Shown here piece by piece: positions 7,404-13,929 of a stretch of DNA of 27,489 bases. The stretch's first letter is position 1; every line of letters starts with the position of its first letter. The stretch is from JAHHUA01 sp036635475. GTDB lineage: Bacteria; Bacillota; Clostridia; Oscillospirales; Ruminococcaceae. Made by a program: the position numbers and the translations under genes. A model generated the notes under the pieces. That model was not told the origin of the DNA and did no database searches. It saw nothing but the letters and a program-made list of their open reading frames with translations. The stretch lies in the NCBI GenBank assembly GCA_036635475.1, contig JAVWQH010000028.1:1-27489 (forward strand), given 5' to 3'.

Positions 7404-8018
7404 TTAATCTGCTTTATTACTACATATTTTTTTCGTTAAACTCATCTTTTTATCTGTATCCCATACTTTTTCGTCAATCTCATTTACAAAACCATCACCA
7501 TTTTTAATTTGCCATTCATAAAATGACTTATGGCTCTTTTCAAATCTTTCCATAATAGCCATTATTGTTCCCCCATGACAAATTACTGCAATGTTTTCTT
7601 GTCCTGAAATAATTGCTGTATCAATTATATTTTCAAAAGCAGCAATTGACCTTTGGGAAAATTCAAGCTTACTTTCCCCTTTTGGAAAAGCAATATTACC
7701 GCCACTTTCAATCCATTTTTGGTAATCGTAGTTATCTTTTAGCTGTTCATATGACATATATTCAAAATTTCCGAAATTACATTCTTTTAAATCATCAGCA
7801 ATGGTATAATCAAGATTTTGATAAATTATTTTCATAGTTTCCAAACATCTTTTCATTGGACTTACATAAATATGTTCAACATTTGGATATTTTTTTTCTG
7901 AAAAATTCCTTTTTATCATTCTTATTCCGTTTTCGCTCAATAATTCATCAGTCTGCCCAAGATAAACTTTTAGCTCATTCCCTTTTGTTTCGCCATGACG
8001 AATTAAAACTATTTTCAT
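7404..8018 (-). CDS. cobC: Alpha-ribazole/adenosylcobalamin-5'-phosphate phosphatase (histidine phosphatase)
   Basis: This enzyme removes the 5' phosphate from alpha-ribazole phosphate or cobalamin phosphate. The 204 residues carry the histidine-phosphatase motif IRHGETKGNE with H8 as the phospho-acceptor, YVSPMKRCLETM (the second Arg site), ECNFGNFEYMSYEQL with its acidic residue, and ICHGGTIMAIM with the second catalytic His. Family members range from phosphoglycerate mutases to CobC; the assignment rests on the operon. The C-terminus extends some 45 residues past the last motif and ends in a Lys-rich piece. It starts 1 nt after the CobU-like gene and has only a weak ribosome site, so translation is probably coupled. 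The presence of this gene makes it less likely that the ApgM-like protein is needed as an alpha-ribazole phosphatase. Confidence 0.9.
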   Translation of the reverse strand: MKIVLIRHGETKGNELKVYLGQTDELLSENGIRMIKRNFSEKKYPNVEHIYVSPMKRCLETMKIIYQNLDYTIADDLKECNFGNFEYMSYEQLKDNYDYQKWIESGGNIAFPKGESKLEFSQRSIAAFENIIDTAIISGQENIAVICHGGTIMAIMERFEKSHKSFYEWQIKNGDGFVNEIDEKVWDTDKKMSLTKKICSNKAD

Positions 8019-8019
8019 A

Positions 8020-8400
8020 TTAAATACTGCCCTTAATCACCTGCGGAATACCGCAGTATATTCTTATAACATTCTCAGCTTTTTTTGACAAATCGCAGCA
8101 AATTCTGCCTGTTAGCTCAACAAGTCGTCTATCTGCTTTTTCCATTGACACAATTGCACAGCCGATTTCATCACAAATTATCACATCATTATCTAAATTC
8201 ATCACAATTATTCTAATCTCTTCGTCTGATTTTCCATCTGCAATAAATCTTTTAATCATAAAATTTAATTTGTTAATCGCATCAAATTCTTGAAAATTAT
8301 TAAGTTTATCATTTTCACAATTCAATATTTTTTTTGCATTGAACTTTCTTGCGGCAAAATCTAATTTCCCCTGACATCTTCCACCTATAATTATTGTCAT
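8020..8400 (-). CDS. Short CobU-like protein with degenerate P-loop
   Basis: The 126-residue protein aligns by eye with both ends of CobU but lacks the middle. The N-terminal IIIGGRCQGKLDFA (4–16) corresponds to the CobU P-loop, yet the residue after GK is Leu (L13) instead of Ser/Thr. The C-terminal half, VIICDEIGCAIVSMEKADRR then ELTGRICCDLSKKAENVIRI and GIPQVIKG, matches the CobU block NEVG-x-GIVP...R-x-x-G-x-x-N...GLP-x-x-KG. The CobU guanylylated-His region is absent. GGAG precedes the ATG and the gene sits 9 nt after cobS. A complete cobU is three genes away, so this is a paralogue rather than the working kinase. It could be a regulatory or structural partner of CobU or CobS, or a binding protein for cobinamide. 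It is intact, with normal codon use, so I do not call it a pseudogene. Confidence 0.75.
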   Translation of the reverse strand: MTIIIGGRCQGKLDFAARKFNAKKILNCENDKLNNFQEFDAINKLNFMIKRFIADGKSDEEIRIIVMNLDNDVIICDEIGCAIVSMEKADRRLVELTGRICCDLSKKAENVIRIYCGIPQVIKGSI

Positions 8401-8409
8401 TTTGTTCTC

Positions 8410-9177
8410 CTATACAAGCTTATTTACAGCAACTAATGATAACAAAACGGATATTTCTGCTAATTGTAAAAAGAAGCCCGCTAAATCACCTGTTATTCCG
8501 CCAAATTGCTTATAACTCATTATTTTGTAATAAATAAAAACTAAGCTTAATATTATTGAAACTGCAATACCATACTCTAAATTTATCATTAACATAAATA
8601 TATCAATTAAAATTATGAATATAATCATCGTAATTTTAACTTTTTTCTTTTGTGCTAAATCCGAAAATGATGCTGCTAAACCGCTTGTTTTAGCCATTTT
8701 AAATGTCACTATACTCAATCCGCTCAAAGAACGTGTCAAAACGTAACTCAATGCAACAATCAAAATTGCATCTCTATTTAATGGCATTTCGCTCCAAAGT
8801 GCAACATTCAAAACAAGATATGCCACACAGCCAATTACAGCAAATGCACCCGAATTAGGGTCTTGCAAAATCTGTAGTTTTTTTTCGATTGACTGATGAG
8901 AACTTAGTCCATCTATTGTATCGCAATAACCGTCAAGATGTATTCCACCTGTTACAATAAGTGGGATTAACATACAAACCGCACTCATTAAAATATTCCC
9001 GATTTTAAGATAATTGCAAATCCAAAGCCAAAATATCATCAACAAACCATTGGCTATCCCTACAAGTGGAAAAAAGCACATAGCGTATTTCATATTTTCC
9101 TTATTCCAGTCAACTCTTGGCATCGGAATTTTGGAATACATTGAAAATGCTATTATTGCCGAATTAAATAATTTCAT
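8410..9177 (-). CDS. cobS: Adenosylcobinamide-GDP ribazoletransferase (cobalamin synthase)
   Basis: CobS joins adenosylcobinamide-GDP with alpha-ribazole (phosphate) in the membrane. The 255 residues show the usual start (FSMYSKIPMPRVDW), FFPLVGIANGL, then the acidic Mg2+-binding signature HLDGYCDTIDGLSSH with D82, D86 and D89, and ILQDPNSGAFAVIG. Six or so hydrophobic helices follow, and a KQFGGITGDLAGF motif near the C-terminus is typical of the family. The ATG overlaps the cobU stop as ATGA, so translation is directly coupled with cobU, fitting their consecutive steps. Confidence 0.97.
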   Translation of the reverse strand: MKLFNSAIIAFSMYSKIPMPRVDWNKENMKYAMCFFPLVGIANGLLMIFWLWICNYLKIGNILMSAVCMLIPLIVTGGIHLDGYCDTIDGLSSHQSIEKKLQILQDPNSGAFAVIGCVAYLVLNVALWSEMPLNRDAILIVALSYVLTRSLSGLSIVTFKMAKTSGLAASFSDLAQKKKVKITMIIFIILIDIFMLMINLEYGIAVSIILSLVFIYYKIMSYKQFGGITGDLAGFFLQLAEISVLLSLVAVNKLV

Positions 9178-9704
9178 CTGATTATCCCCTCACCTTTATG
9201 AAAAATAGGAATACCACATACTACTTCAACAACAATATCAGCTTCACTTGCAATTTGAGAGTTTATTAGTCCAAATTTCTTGATATATTCTTCTGTTGAC
9301 TGGTCATATTCAATTTGAGAGCCGAAAACGTTATTAGAAACTATAATTAAATTTTCAAAATAATCATTAGCATATTTTATCCCATTTAAAATGTGCAAAA
9401 CAACATCATCTAAAATTATATCAGTTCTATACATCTCATTCGCCAACAAATTAGACATACATTCAAGCATAGCTGTACCTTTTAAGTTAGATTTAATGTT
9501 ATGTAGATCAAGTGGTGATTCTACTGTAATAAAGCCTTTTTCTTTTCTCATTTTTTGATGGCGTTCTATCTTTTTTAAGCACTCATCATCAAAAGCAAGC
9601 ATTGTTGCTATATATATTTTTTCTCTTTTATCAAGCTTAACCGCCAATTCTTCCGCAAATTCCGATTTGCCGCTGGCTGTCCCACCCAAAACTAAACATA
9701 ACAA
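9174..9704 (-). CDS. cobU: Adenosylcobinamide kinase / cobinamide-phosphate guanylyltransferase
   Basis: CobU phosphorylates adenosylcobinamide and transfers GMP to it. The 176 residues carry the P-loop GGTASGKS (7–14), KIERHQKMR with H49 at the position of the guanylylated histidine, a short ECMSNLLANEM segment in the place of the usual DCLTLWLTN, and the end block GLINSQIASEADIVVEVVCGIPIFHKG. It is the full-length counterpart of the short paralogue at 8020–8400. The start is a TTG (9702–9704) with GGGAGGG upstream; no ATG in frame fits the family N-terminus. It lies 13 nt after cobT and overlaps cobS by 4 nt. Confidence 0.93.
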   Translation of the reverse strand: MLCLVLGGTASGKSEFAEELAVKLDKREKIYIATMLAFDDECLKKIERHQKMRKEKGFITVESPLDLHNIKSNLKGTAMLECMSNLLANEMYRTDIILDDVVLHILNGIKYANDYFENLIIVSNNVFGSQIEYDQSTEEYIKKFGLINSQIASEADIVVEVVCGIPIFHKGEGIIR

Positions 9705-9717
9705 CCTTTTGCCCTCC

Positions 9718-10776
9718 CTAATTTAATGGTACATACTGTTCAACTTTAATTTCGTTAAAAGTACTCATTTCATTATAAACACTCGCTGCCATATCCAAAA
9801 TAGGCATTGCCGCAACTGCACCTGTTCCCTCTCCCAAACACATTTCACAAGTTAAAAATGGCTTTAGTTCAAGCATCTTCATAACAGCTTGTCCTGCCGG
9901 TTCTTTTGAAACATGAGAGGCTATCATATATTTTTTAGCTATTGGGCATATTTTCATTGCCACAAGTGCTGCAACGGAAGAGATTATTCCATCAACTAAA
10001 ACAGGAACTTGATAAATTGCTCCACCTATAAATACCCCTGCCATACCCGCAATATCAAATCCACCGAGTTTCGCCAAAACGTCCAATCCATTATCCTTAT
10101 TAGGCTTATTAACTTCAATTGCTTTTTGGATTGCATTGATTTTTTTAGTAAGTCCAACTGAAGAAAGTCCTGCTCCACGTCCTGTCACAGCCTCAACTTC
10201 CATATCCAGCAAAACTGAAGCAATGGCGCTACTGGTTGTTGTATTGCCTATTCCCATTTCCCCTGTTGCAAACAAATTATAACCCTGTTCTTTTAAATCT
10301 CTTACCATTTCAATTCCAACAATAATTGCATTCTCCGCTTGTTCTGCAGTCATAGCTGAACCTTTTGTCATATTATATGTGCCATAAGCTATTTTTTTAT
10401 TTATAACTCCAGCTTCTGTTAAATCTCTTGCAACTCCAATATCAATTGGGAAAATGGTGGCATTTGCTACTCTTGCCATTTTACAAACACTTGTATCACC
10501 TTTAGCAAAATTTTCAGTTACTATTGCTGTTACTTCACTTGGGGATTGTGTTACCCCTTCTTCTACCACGCCATTATCCGCACACATTATAATCAAAGCT
10601 TTTCGTGAAATATCAACATTAATTTTACGTTCAATACCTGCAATTCTAACAATAGCCTCTTCCAAAATCCCCAGACTATTAAGTGGCTTTGCCACAGTTG
10701 ACCAATGCTCTTTTGCTCCCTCAATGCTAATCTCATCTATCGGTTTAGCTAATTTCAAATATTCATCTAACTTCAT
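9718..10776 (-). CDS. cobT: Nicotinate-nucleotide–dimethylbenzimidazole phosphoribosyltransferase
   Basis: CobT transfers ribose phosphate from nicotinate mononucleotide to the lower-ligand base, giving alpha-ribazole 5'-phosphate. The 352 residues match the family length. Signatures are LNSLGILEEAIVRIAGI (33–49), IIMCADNGVVEEGVTQSPSEVT, ATGEMGIGNTTTSSAI, GLDVLAKLGGFDIAGMAG and CEMCLGEGTGAVAAMP with the catalytic base at about E316. GAGGTAATATTAT precedes the ATG. Which base it uses cannot be told from sequence; many Clostridia use other benzimidazoles, purines or phenolics, and no DMB synthesis genes lie in the window. It follows the pseudokinase by 23 nt. Confidence 0.97.
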   Translation of the reverse strand: MKLDEYLKLAKPIDEISIEGAKEHWSTVAKPLNSLGILEEAIVRIAGIERKINVDISRKALIIMCADNGVVEEGVTQSPSEVTAIVTENFAKGDTSVCKMARVANATIFPIDIGVARDLTEAGVINKKIAYGTYNMTKGSAMTAEQAENAIIVGIEMVRDLKEQGYNLFATGEMGIGNTTTSSAIASVLLDMEVEAVTGRGAGLSSVGLTKKINAIQKAIEVNKPNKDNGLDVLAKLGGFDIAGMAGVFIGGAIYQVPVLVDGIISSVAALVAMKICPIAKKYMIASHVSKEPAGQAVMKMLELKPFLTCEMCLGEGTGAVAAMPILDMAASVYNEMSTFNEIKVEQYVPLN

Positions 10777-10799
10777 ATAATATTACCTCTTTTGATATA

Positions 10800-12452
10800 T
10801 TAATATTCGTCATTTCTTGAATTAGGTTTTTCTTCATTTTCTTCTTCGCTGCTTTCGCTGCTGCTTGAACTTGTGTTTTCGCTTTTATTCTCTACATTCT
10901 TAACAACAAAAAGATAAACTGTATCCTTGAATTTATCAACAGTTGCGCCGGCTTCAACACTTGTATTAGTGACAATACCAGCCATTAACTTTTCATCAAT
11001 CATTTCCAAAATCTTATAATTAATTGCATATCTATCCAATATAGTTTTTGCTTCTTCAATATCTTTGCCAATTATGTCAGGCATTATTGAGGTTCTTTTG
11101 CCTTTACTTACAGAAATAATAATATTAGCTTTGTTGACCGCTTTTACTCCCCCTCTTGGAGATTGAGCAAAAACCTCGCCTTTATTATATGTTTCATTAT
11201 ATTCTTGACGAACAATGAATTTGTATTTTTTCGTAATTTCAGTATTATTTAATATTTCATCTGCTTTTTGTCCAATGAAACTTTCTATATTATAGCTTTG
11301 AAAAGGAACAAAAATGTATTTTTCAATGGGTATTACAACTGGATTTGATTTAATTTCAGAACTCATAAGCACATAAAACAGCAATAAAATAAACATTGAA
11401 AAATAGCCATAGAATCTGCTTTCATTGCTTTTTTCATTAACTTGGCTTTTTTCAAACATGGGAGCTAATGTTGTACCATGAATATTATCATCATTGTATT
11501 CCAATATTTTTATACTTTCTTCAGCCATGGGAGCAGAAAATATCATAGTATTTGAAGAAACATCATCAAGTAACATTGCTGTAAATTCATCAACATTTTG
11601 TACCCGAAATTCGCAATTTTCCACCATTGCCGCACTTACTGCATCAGAAATATATTGTGGTATTTTGTTATCCACTTCGTCCAGTGTCAAAATCGTTCCA
11701 TCATCTTTTTTTTCAGGAGGATTACCTGTTAATATAAAGTAAAGCAATGCTCCTAATGAATACACATCTGTCCAATTGCCCTGCCATTGACTTGGATTAT
11801 ACTGTTCAGGTGCAGAAAAATTTTCAAAAAGTGTTCCGTTGATTTCACTATTCATTGTCCTATTGGAAACTGTTGAAAAACATTTGAGTATAAATTTATT
11901 TTGGGAATTTACATATATATTAGTATCACTTATGCCCCTATGCAAAATTCCTTGCACGTGAATATCACTAATTCCTTGACATAATTGCATAAAATTCGGC
12001 TTAATCTCAGTCCATTGTATCTTTTCTTTCCTGTTTGAAACATATTCTTTTAAGGTTATGGTTTCATCACAGTCAAAAATAATATATATTGTATTATTCT
12101 TGTTGACAATTTCAATTATTTTTTGGAGAATTGGATTATTTTCCATACTTTGAATTTTTTCAAATAAACATTCAAAATCCTCTGCAAGGGTTTTATATTT
12201 AACTTCCATTCCACAAAGGGGATATATTGAACCGTCTTTATCATCTCTGTATGAAATAGATTTAGGGAAAAACTCTCTTATATAATATTGCTTGTCACCT
12301 TTTGAATTTTTACACAAATAAATTGCCGATTCATCATCAGCACTAACTATATTTTGAACAAAATATTTATCAATTTTAGAGTTAATTGGCAAATAATCTT
12401 GATTGAAATTATCTTTTTCAGCTCCGCTTTTATTAGCAGATTTATATACCAT
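10800..12452 (-). CDS. PASTA-domain Ser/Thr pseudokinase, membrane-anchored
   Basis: The 550-residue protein has the PknB/IreK layout. A kinase-like domain (about 30–295) is followed by one membrane helix (about 350–365), two PASTA repeats (about 385–450 and 455–520) and a Ser/Glu tail. Catalytic residues are missing: the beta-3 Lys is Arg (R59 in YYIREFFP), HRD is HRG (171–173), and DFG is CFS (191–193). Structural motifs survive: SAPEQY (the APE motif), DVYSLGALLYFILTG, and N178 of the catalytic loop. It probably does not phosphorylate protein but may sense muropeptides or cell state through its PASTA repeats. GGAGG lies 9 nt before the ATG. It is the first gene of the run leading into cobT, 23 nt away, which is an unexpected partner. 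The TM–PASTA order implies an extracytoplasmic C-terminus. Confidence 0.88.
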   Translation of the reverse strand: MVYKSANKSGAEKDNFNQDYLPINSKIDKYFVQNIVSADDESAIYLCKNSKGDKQYYIREFFPKSISYRDDKDGSIYPLCGMEVKYKTLAEDFECLFEKIQSMENNPILQKIIEIVNKNNTIYIIFDCDETITLKEYVSNRKEKIQWTEIKPNFMQLCQGISDIHVQGILHRGISDTNIYVNSQNKFILKCFSTVSNRTMNSEINGTLFENFSAPEQYNPSQWQGNWTDVYSLGALLYFILTGNPPEKKDDGTILTLDEVDNKIPQYISDAVSAAMVENCEFRVQNVDEFTAMLLDDVSSNTMIFSAPMAEESIKILEYNDDNIHGTTLAPMFEKSQVNEKSNESRFYGYFSMFILLLFYVLMSSEIKSNPVVIPIEKYIFVPFQSYNIESFIGQKADEILNNTEITKKYKFIVRQEYNETYNKGEVFAQSPRGGVKAVNKANIIISVSKGKRTSIMPDIIGKDIEEAKTILDRYAINYKILEMIDEKLMAGIVTNTSVEAGATVDKFKDTVYLFVVKNVENKSENTSSSSSESSEEENEEKPNSRNDEY

Positions 12453-12492
12453 TAATTAATCCTCCGCCATTTGTTTCAATCTTCTCGCCACT

Positions 12493-12516
12493 TAGCAAAA
12501 TCAATTAATCTTGCTA
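12493..12516 (-). other. Leader hairpin upstream of the pseudokinase gene
   Basis: TAGCAA (12493–12498) pairs with TTGCTA (12511–12516), with two further A/T pairs inside. It falls in the 5' leader between the likely start of transcription and the ribosome site. No U-run follows, so it is not a terminator; it might affect mRNA stability or be chance. Confidence 0.3.
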
Positions 12517-12533
12517 TCAACAATAACGAGTTT

Positions 12534-12542
12534 ATTATAACA
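12534..12542 (-). promoter_or_regulatory. Extended -10 promoter for the pseudokinase/cobamide operon
   Basis: On the minus strand TGTTATAAT is an extended -10 element, about 80 bp before the pseudokinase ATG. The hexamer 17 bp upstream (TAGCTA) is a poor -35. The motif and its context match the repeat at 89–104. Confidence 0.45.
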
Positions 12543-12747
12543 TATTTTTATCATTTTAGCTAGTTTCTAAGTTCAAAATATTCTATAAAAATAATTCATT
12601 ATACATCAATATTCTATTTTATTTTACATAGTGTTTATGTAGTTTTTATATAATAGAATAATTATATCTTTATTTATTATTTATATCTTATATATGTTTT
12701 TTATCTATATAATAACTAGACATTAAAATAGCCGATGGGTTAAAGTT

Positions 12748-13713
12748 TTATATGTATTTTTTCACTAAAGACTGCTTAATTAACATAGCTGCTCCATATA
12801 TACCCGCTTTATTTCCTAAAATCGACTTGCATATTGGCGTTGATTTTGATGCTGAAAAAGCATATTTTTGATAATACTTAGCGATTTTATCTATTAAAAA
12901 GCCACCCGCTTCTGACATTCCTCCACCAATAATAAACATTTCCGGATCTATCACGCAAGATATATTAGCAAGTGCAAATCCCAATTTATCTGTGACCTCT
13001 TCTACTGCAATATTCGCTACAATATCATTGAGTTTTGCAGCATCAATAATATCTTTTGCTGTTATATTAGACAAATTTGTCAAAATACTGTTATTGTTTT
13101 CACAACTCAATAGAGTTTCTACACGTTTTATCAATCCTGTTGCCGAGGCATACTGCTCAAGACAGCCATATCTTCCGCAATTGCACATTTCTTTTTCAAA
13201 TGGATTTACAATAAGATGACCAATTTCACCGCTTATTCCATTTTTGCCAATTGCAATTTTTTGTCCACATATAATTGAGCCGCCAACACCTGTTCCAAGT
13301 GTTATAAAAACAACATTCTCATAACCACTTGCACAGCCTTTCCAAATTTCCCCCAGTCCTGCCGCATTTGCATCATTAGCAATTATAACGTTTGTACAAC
13401 ATAATTCTTCAAATTCTTTTGCTACTTTCTTATCTGTCCACCCTAAATTAACGCACAATGGCACAATACCCTCACTATTGACAGGTCCCGGCACACCAAC
13501 TCCAATACCCTTTAACTGATTTAAAGTCAAGTTGTTATCGTTAAGTTTTTCTTTTATTGAACTTGCAATTTGAGATATAATATTTTCCCCTGCATTTCTT
13601 AAATCTGTGGGAATAGACCATTCTAAGTTTAATTCTCCACTTATGGTGAATAAGCCCATTTTAACGGCTGTTCCACCTATATCAATTCCAATAATCATCT
13701 CTTTATCTGCCAT
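12748..13713 (-). CDS. glcK: ROK family glucokinase
   Basis: A sugar kinase of 321 residues, most likely ATP-dependent glucokinase. It begins IIGIDIGGTAVKMG (phosphate-binding motif), has GVGVPGPV, then ANDANAAGLGE and ITLGTGVGGS, followed by ISGEIGHLIVNP and the zinc-binding signature CNCGRYGCLEQYAS that defines the ROK family. IIGGGMSEAG lies near the C-terminus. There is no N-terminal DNA-binding domain, so it is a kinase rather than a ROK repressor. GGGTGGGG precedes the ATG. It is divergent from the GH31 gene across 216 bp; together they would release and phosphorylate glucose. N-acetylglucosamine or mannose kinase activity cannot be excluded from sequence. Confidence 0.88.
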   Translation of the reverse strand: MADKEMIIGIDIGGTAVKMGLFTISGELNLEWSIPTDLRNAGENIISQIASSIKEKLNDNNLTLNQLKGIGVGVPGPVNSEGIVPLCVNLGWTDKKVAKEFEELCCTNVIIANDANAAGLGEIWKGCASGYENVVFITLGTGVGGSIICGQKIAIGKNGISGEIGHLIVNPFEKEMCNCGRYGCLEQYASATGLIKRVETLLSCENNNSILTNLSNITAKDIIDAAKLNDIVANIAVEEVTDKLGFALANISCVIDPEMFIIGGGMSEAGGFLIDKIAKYYQKYAFSASKSTPICKSILGNKAGIYGAAMLIKQSLVKKYI

Positions 13714-13764
13714 TTATAACCCCACCCTGATTTTCATATTATGTATTGCATTTTTAGCTACATC

Positions 13765-13773
13765 ATTATATCA
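13765..13773 (-). promoter_or_regulatory. Extended -10 promoter for glcK
   Basis: On the minus strand TGATATAAT is a perfect extended -10, about 50 bp before the glcK start. No good -35 hexamer sits 17 bp upstream, consistent with an extended -10 promoter. Confidence 0.5.
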
Positions 13774-13869
13774 TACATTTCTAAAATTCGGAATAGCCTT
13801 TCACATTTATTAGAATAATATCACTTTAGTTGTTTTTTTAGCTGAAAAGATTATTTGACTAATTTTGCC

Positions 13870-13898
13870 TTGATTTATATGAGATTTTTATGTATTAT
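13870..13898 (+). promoter_or_regulatory. Promoter for the GH31 gene
   Basis: TTGATT (13870–13875) and TATTAT (13893–13898) are separated by 17 bp. They lie about 30 bp before the ATG at 13930, which has AAGGAG at 13916–13921. Confidence 0.55.
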
Positions 13899-13929
13899 TA
13901 TATTAAATGTAATTTAAGGAGATAAAATA

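Larger units (their letters stand above)
12453..12747. other. Intergenic region upstream of the pseudokinase/cobamide operon
   Basis: This is a 295-bp AT-rich stretch. It holds the operon's ribosome site, a leader hairpin and an extended -10 (listed separately); the rest (about 12560–12747) is low-complexity A/T with no open frame of note. I looked for B12-box-like sequence and saw none. No clear terminator for the glucokinase gene was found either, so read-through from that gene remains possible. Confidence 0.6.

Noticed and set aside
8020..8400. Calling the short CobU-like gene a pseudogene fragment of cobU
   Set aside because: It has its own ribosome site, an uninterrupted frame, operon-like spacing and a sequence well diverged from the full cobU, which fits a maintained paralogue better than recent decay.
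12748..13713. ROK transcriptional repressor
   Set aside because: The N-terminus begins directly with the ATPase phosphate-binding motif and has no winged-helix domain.
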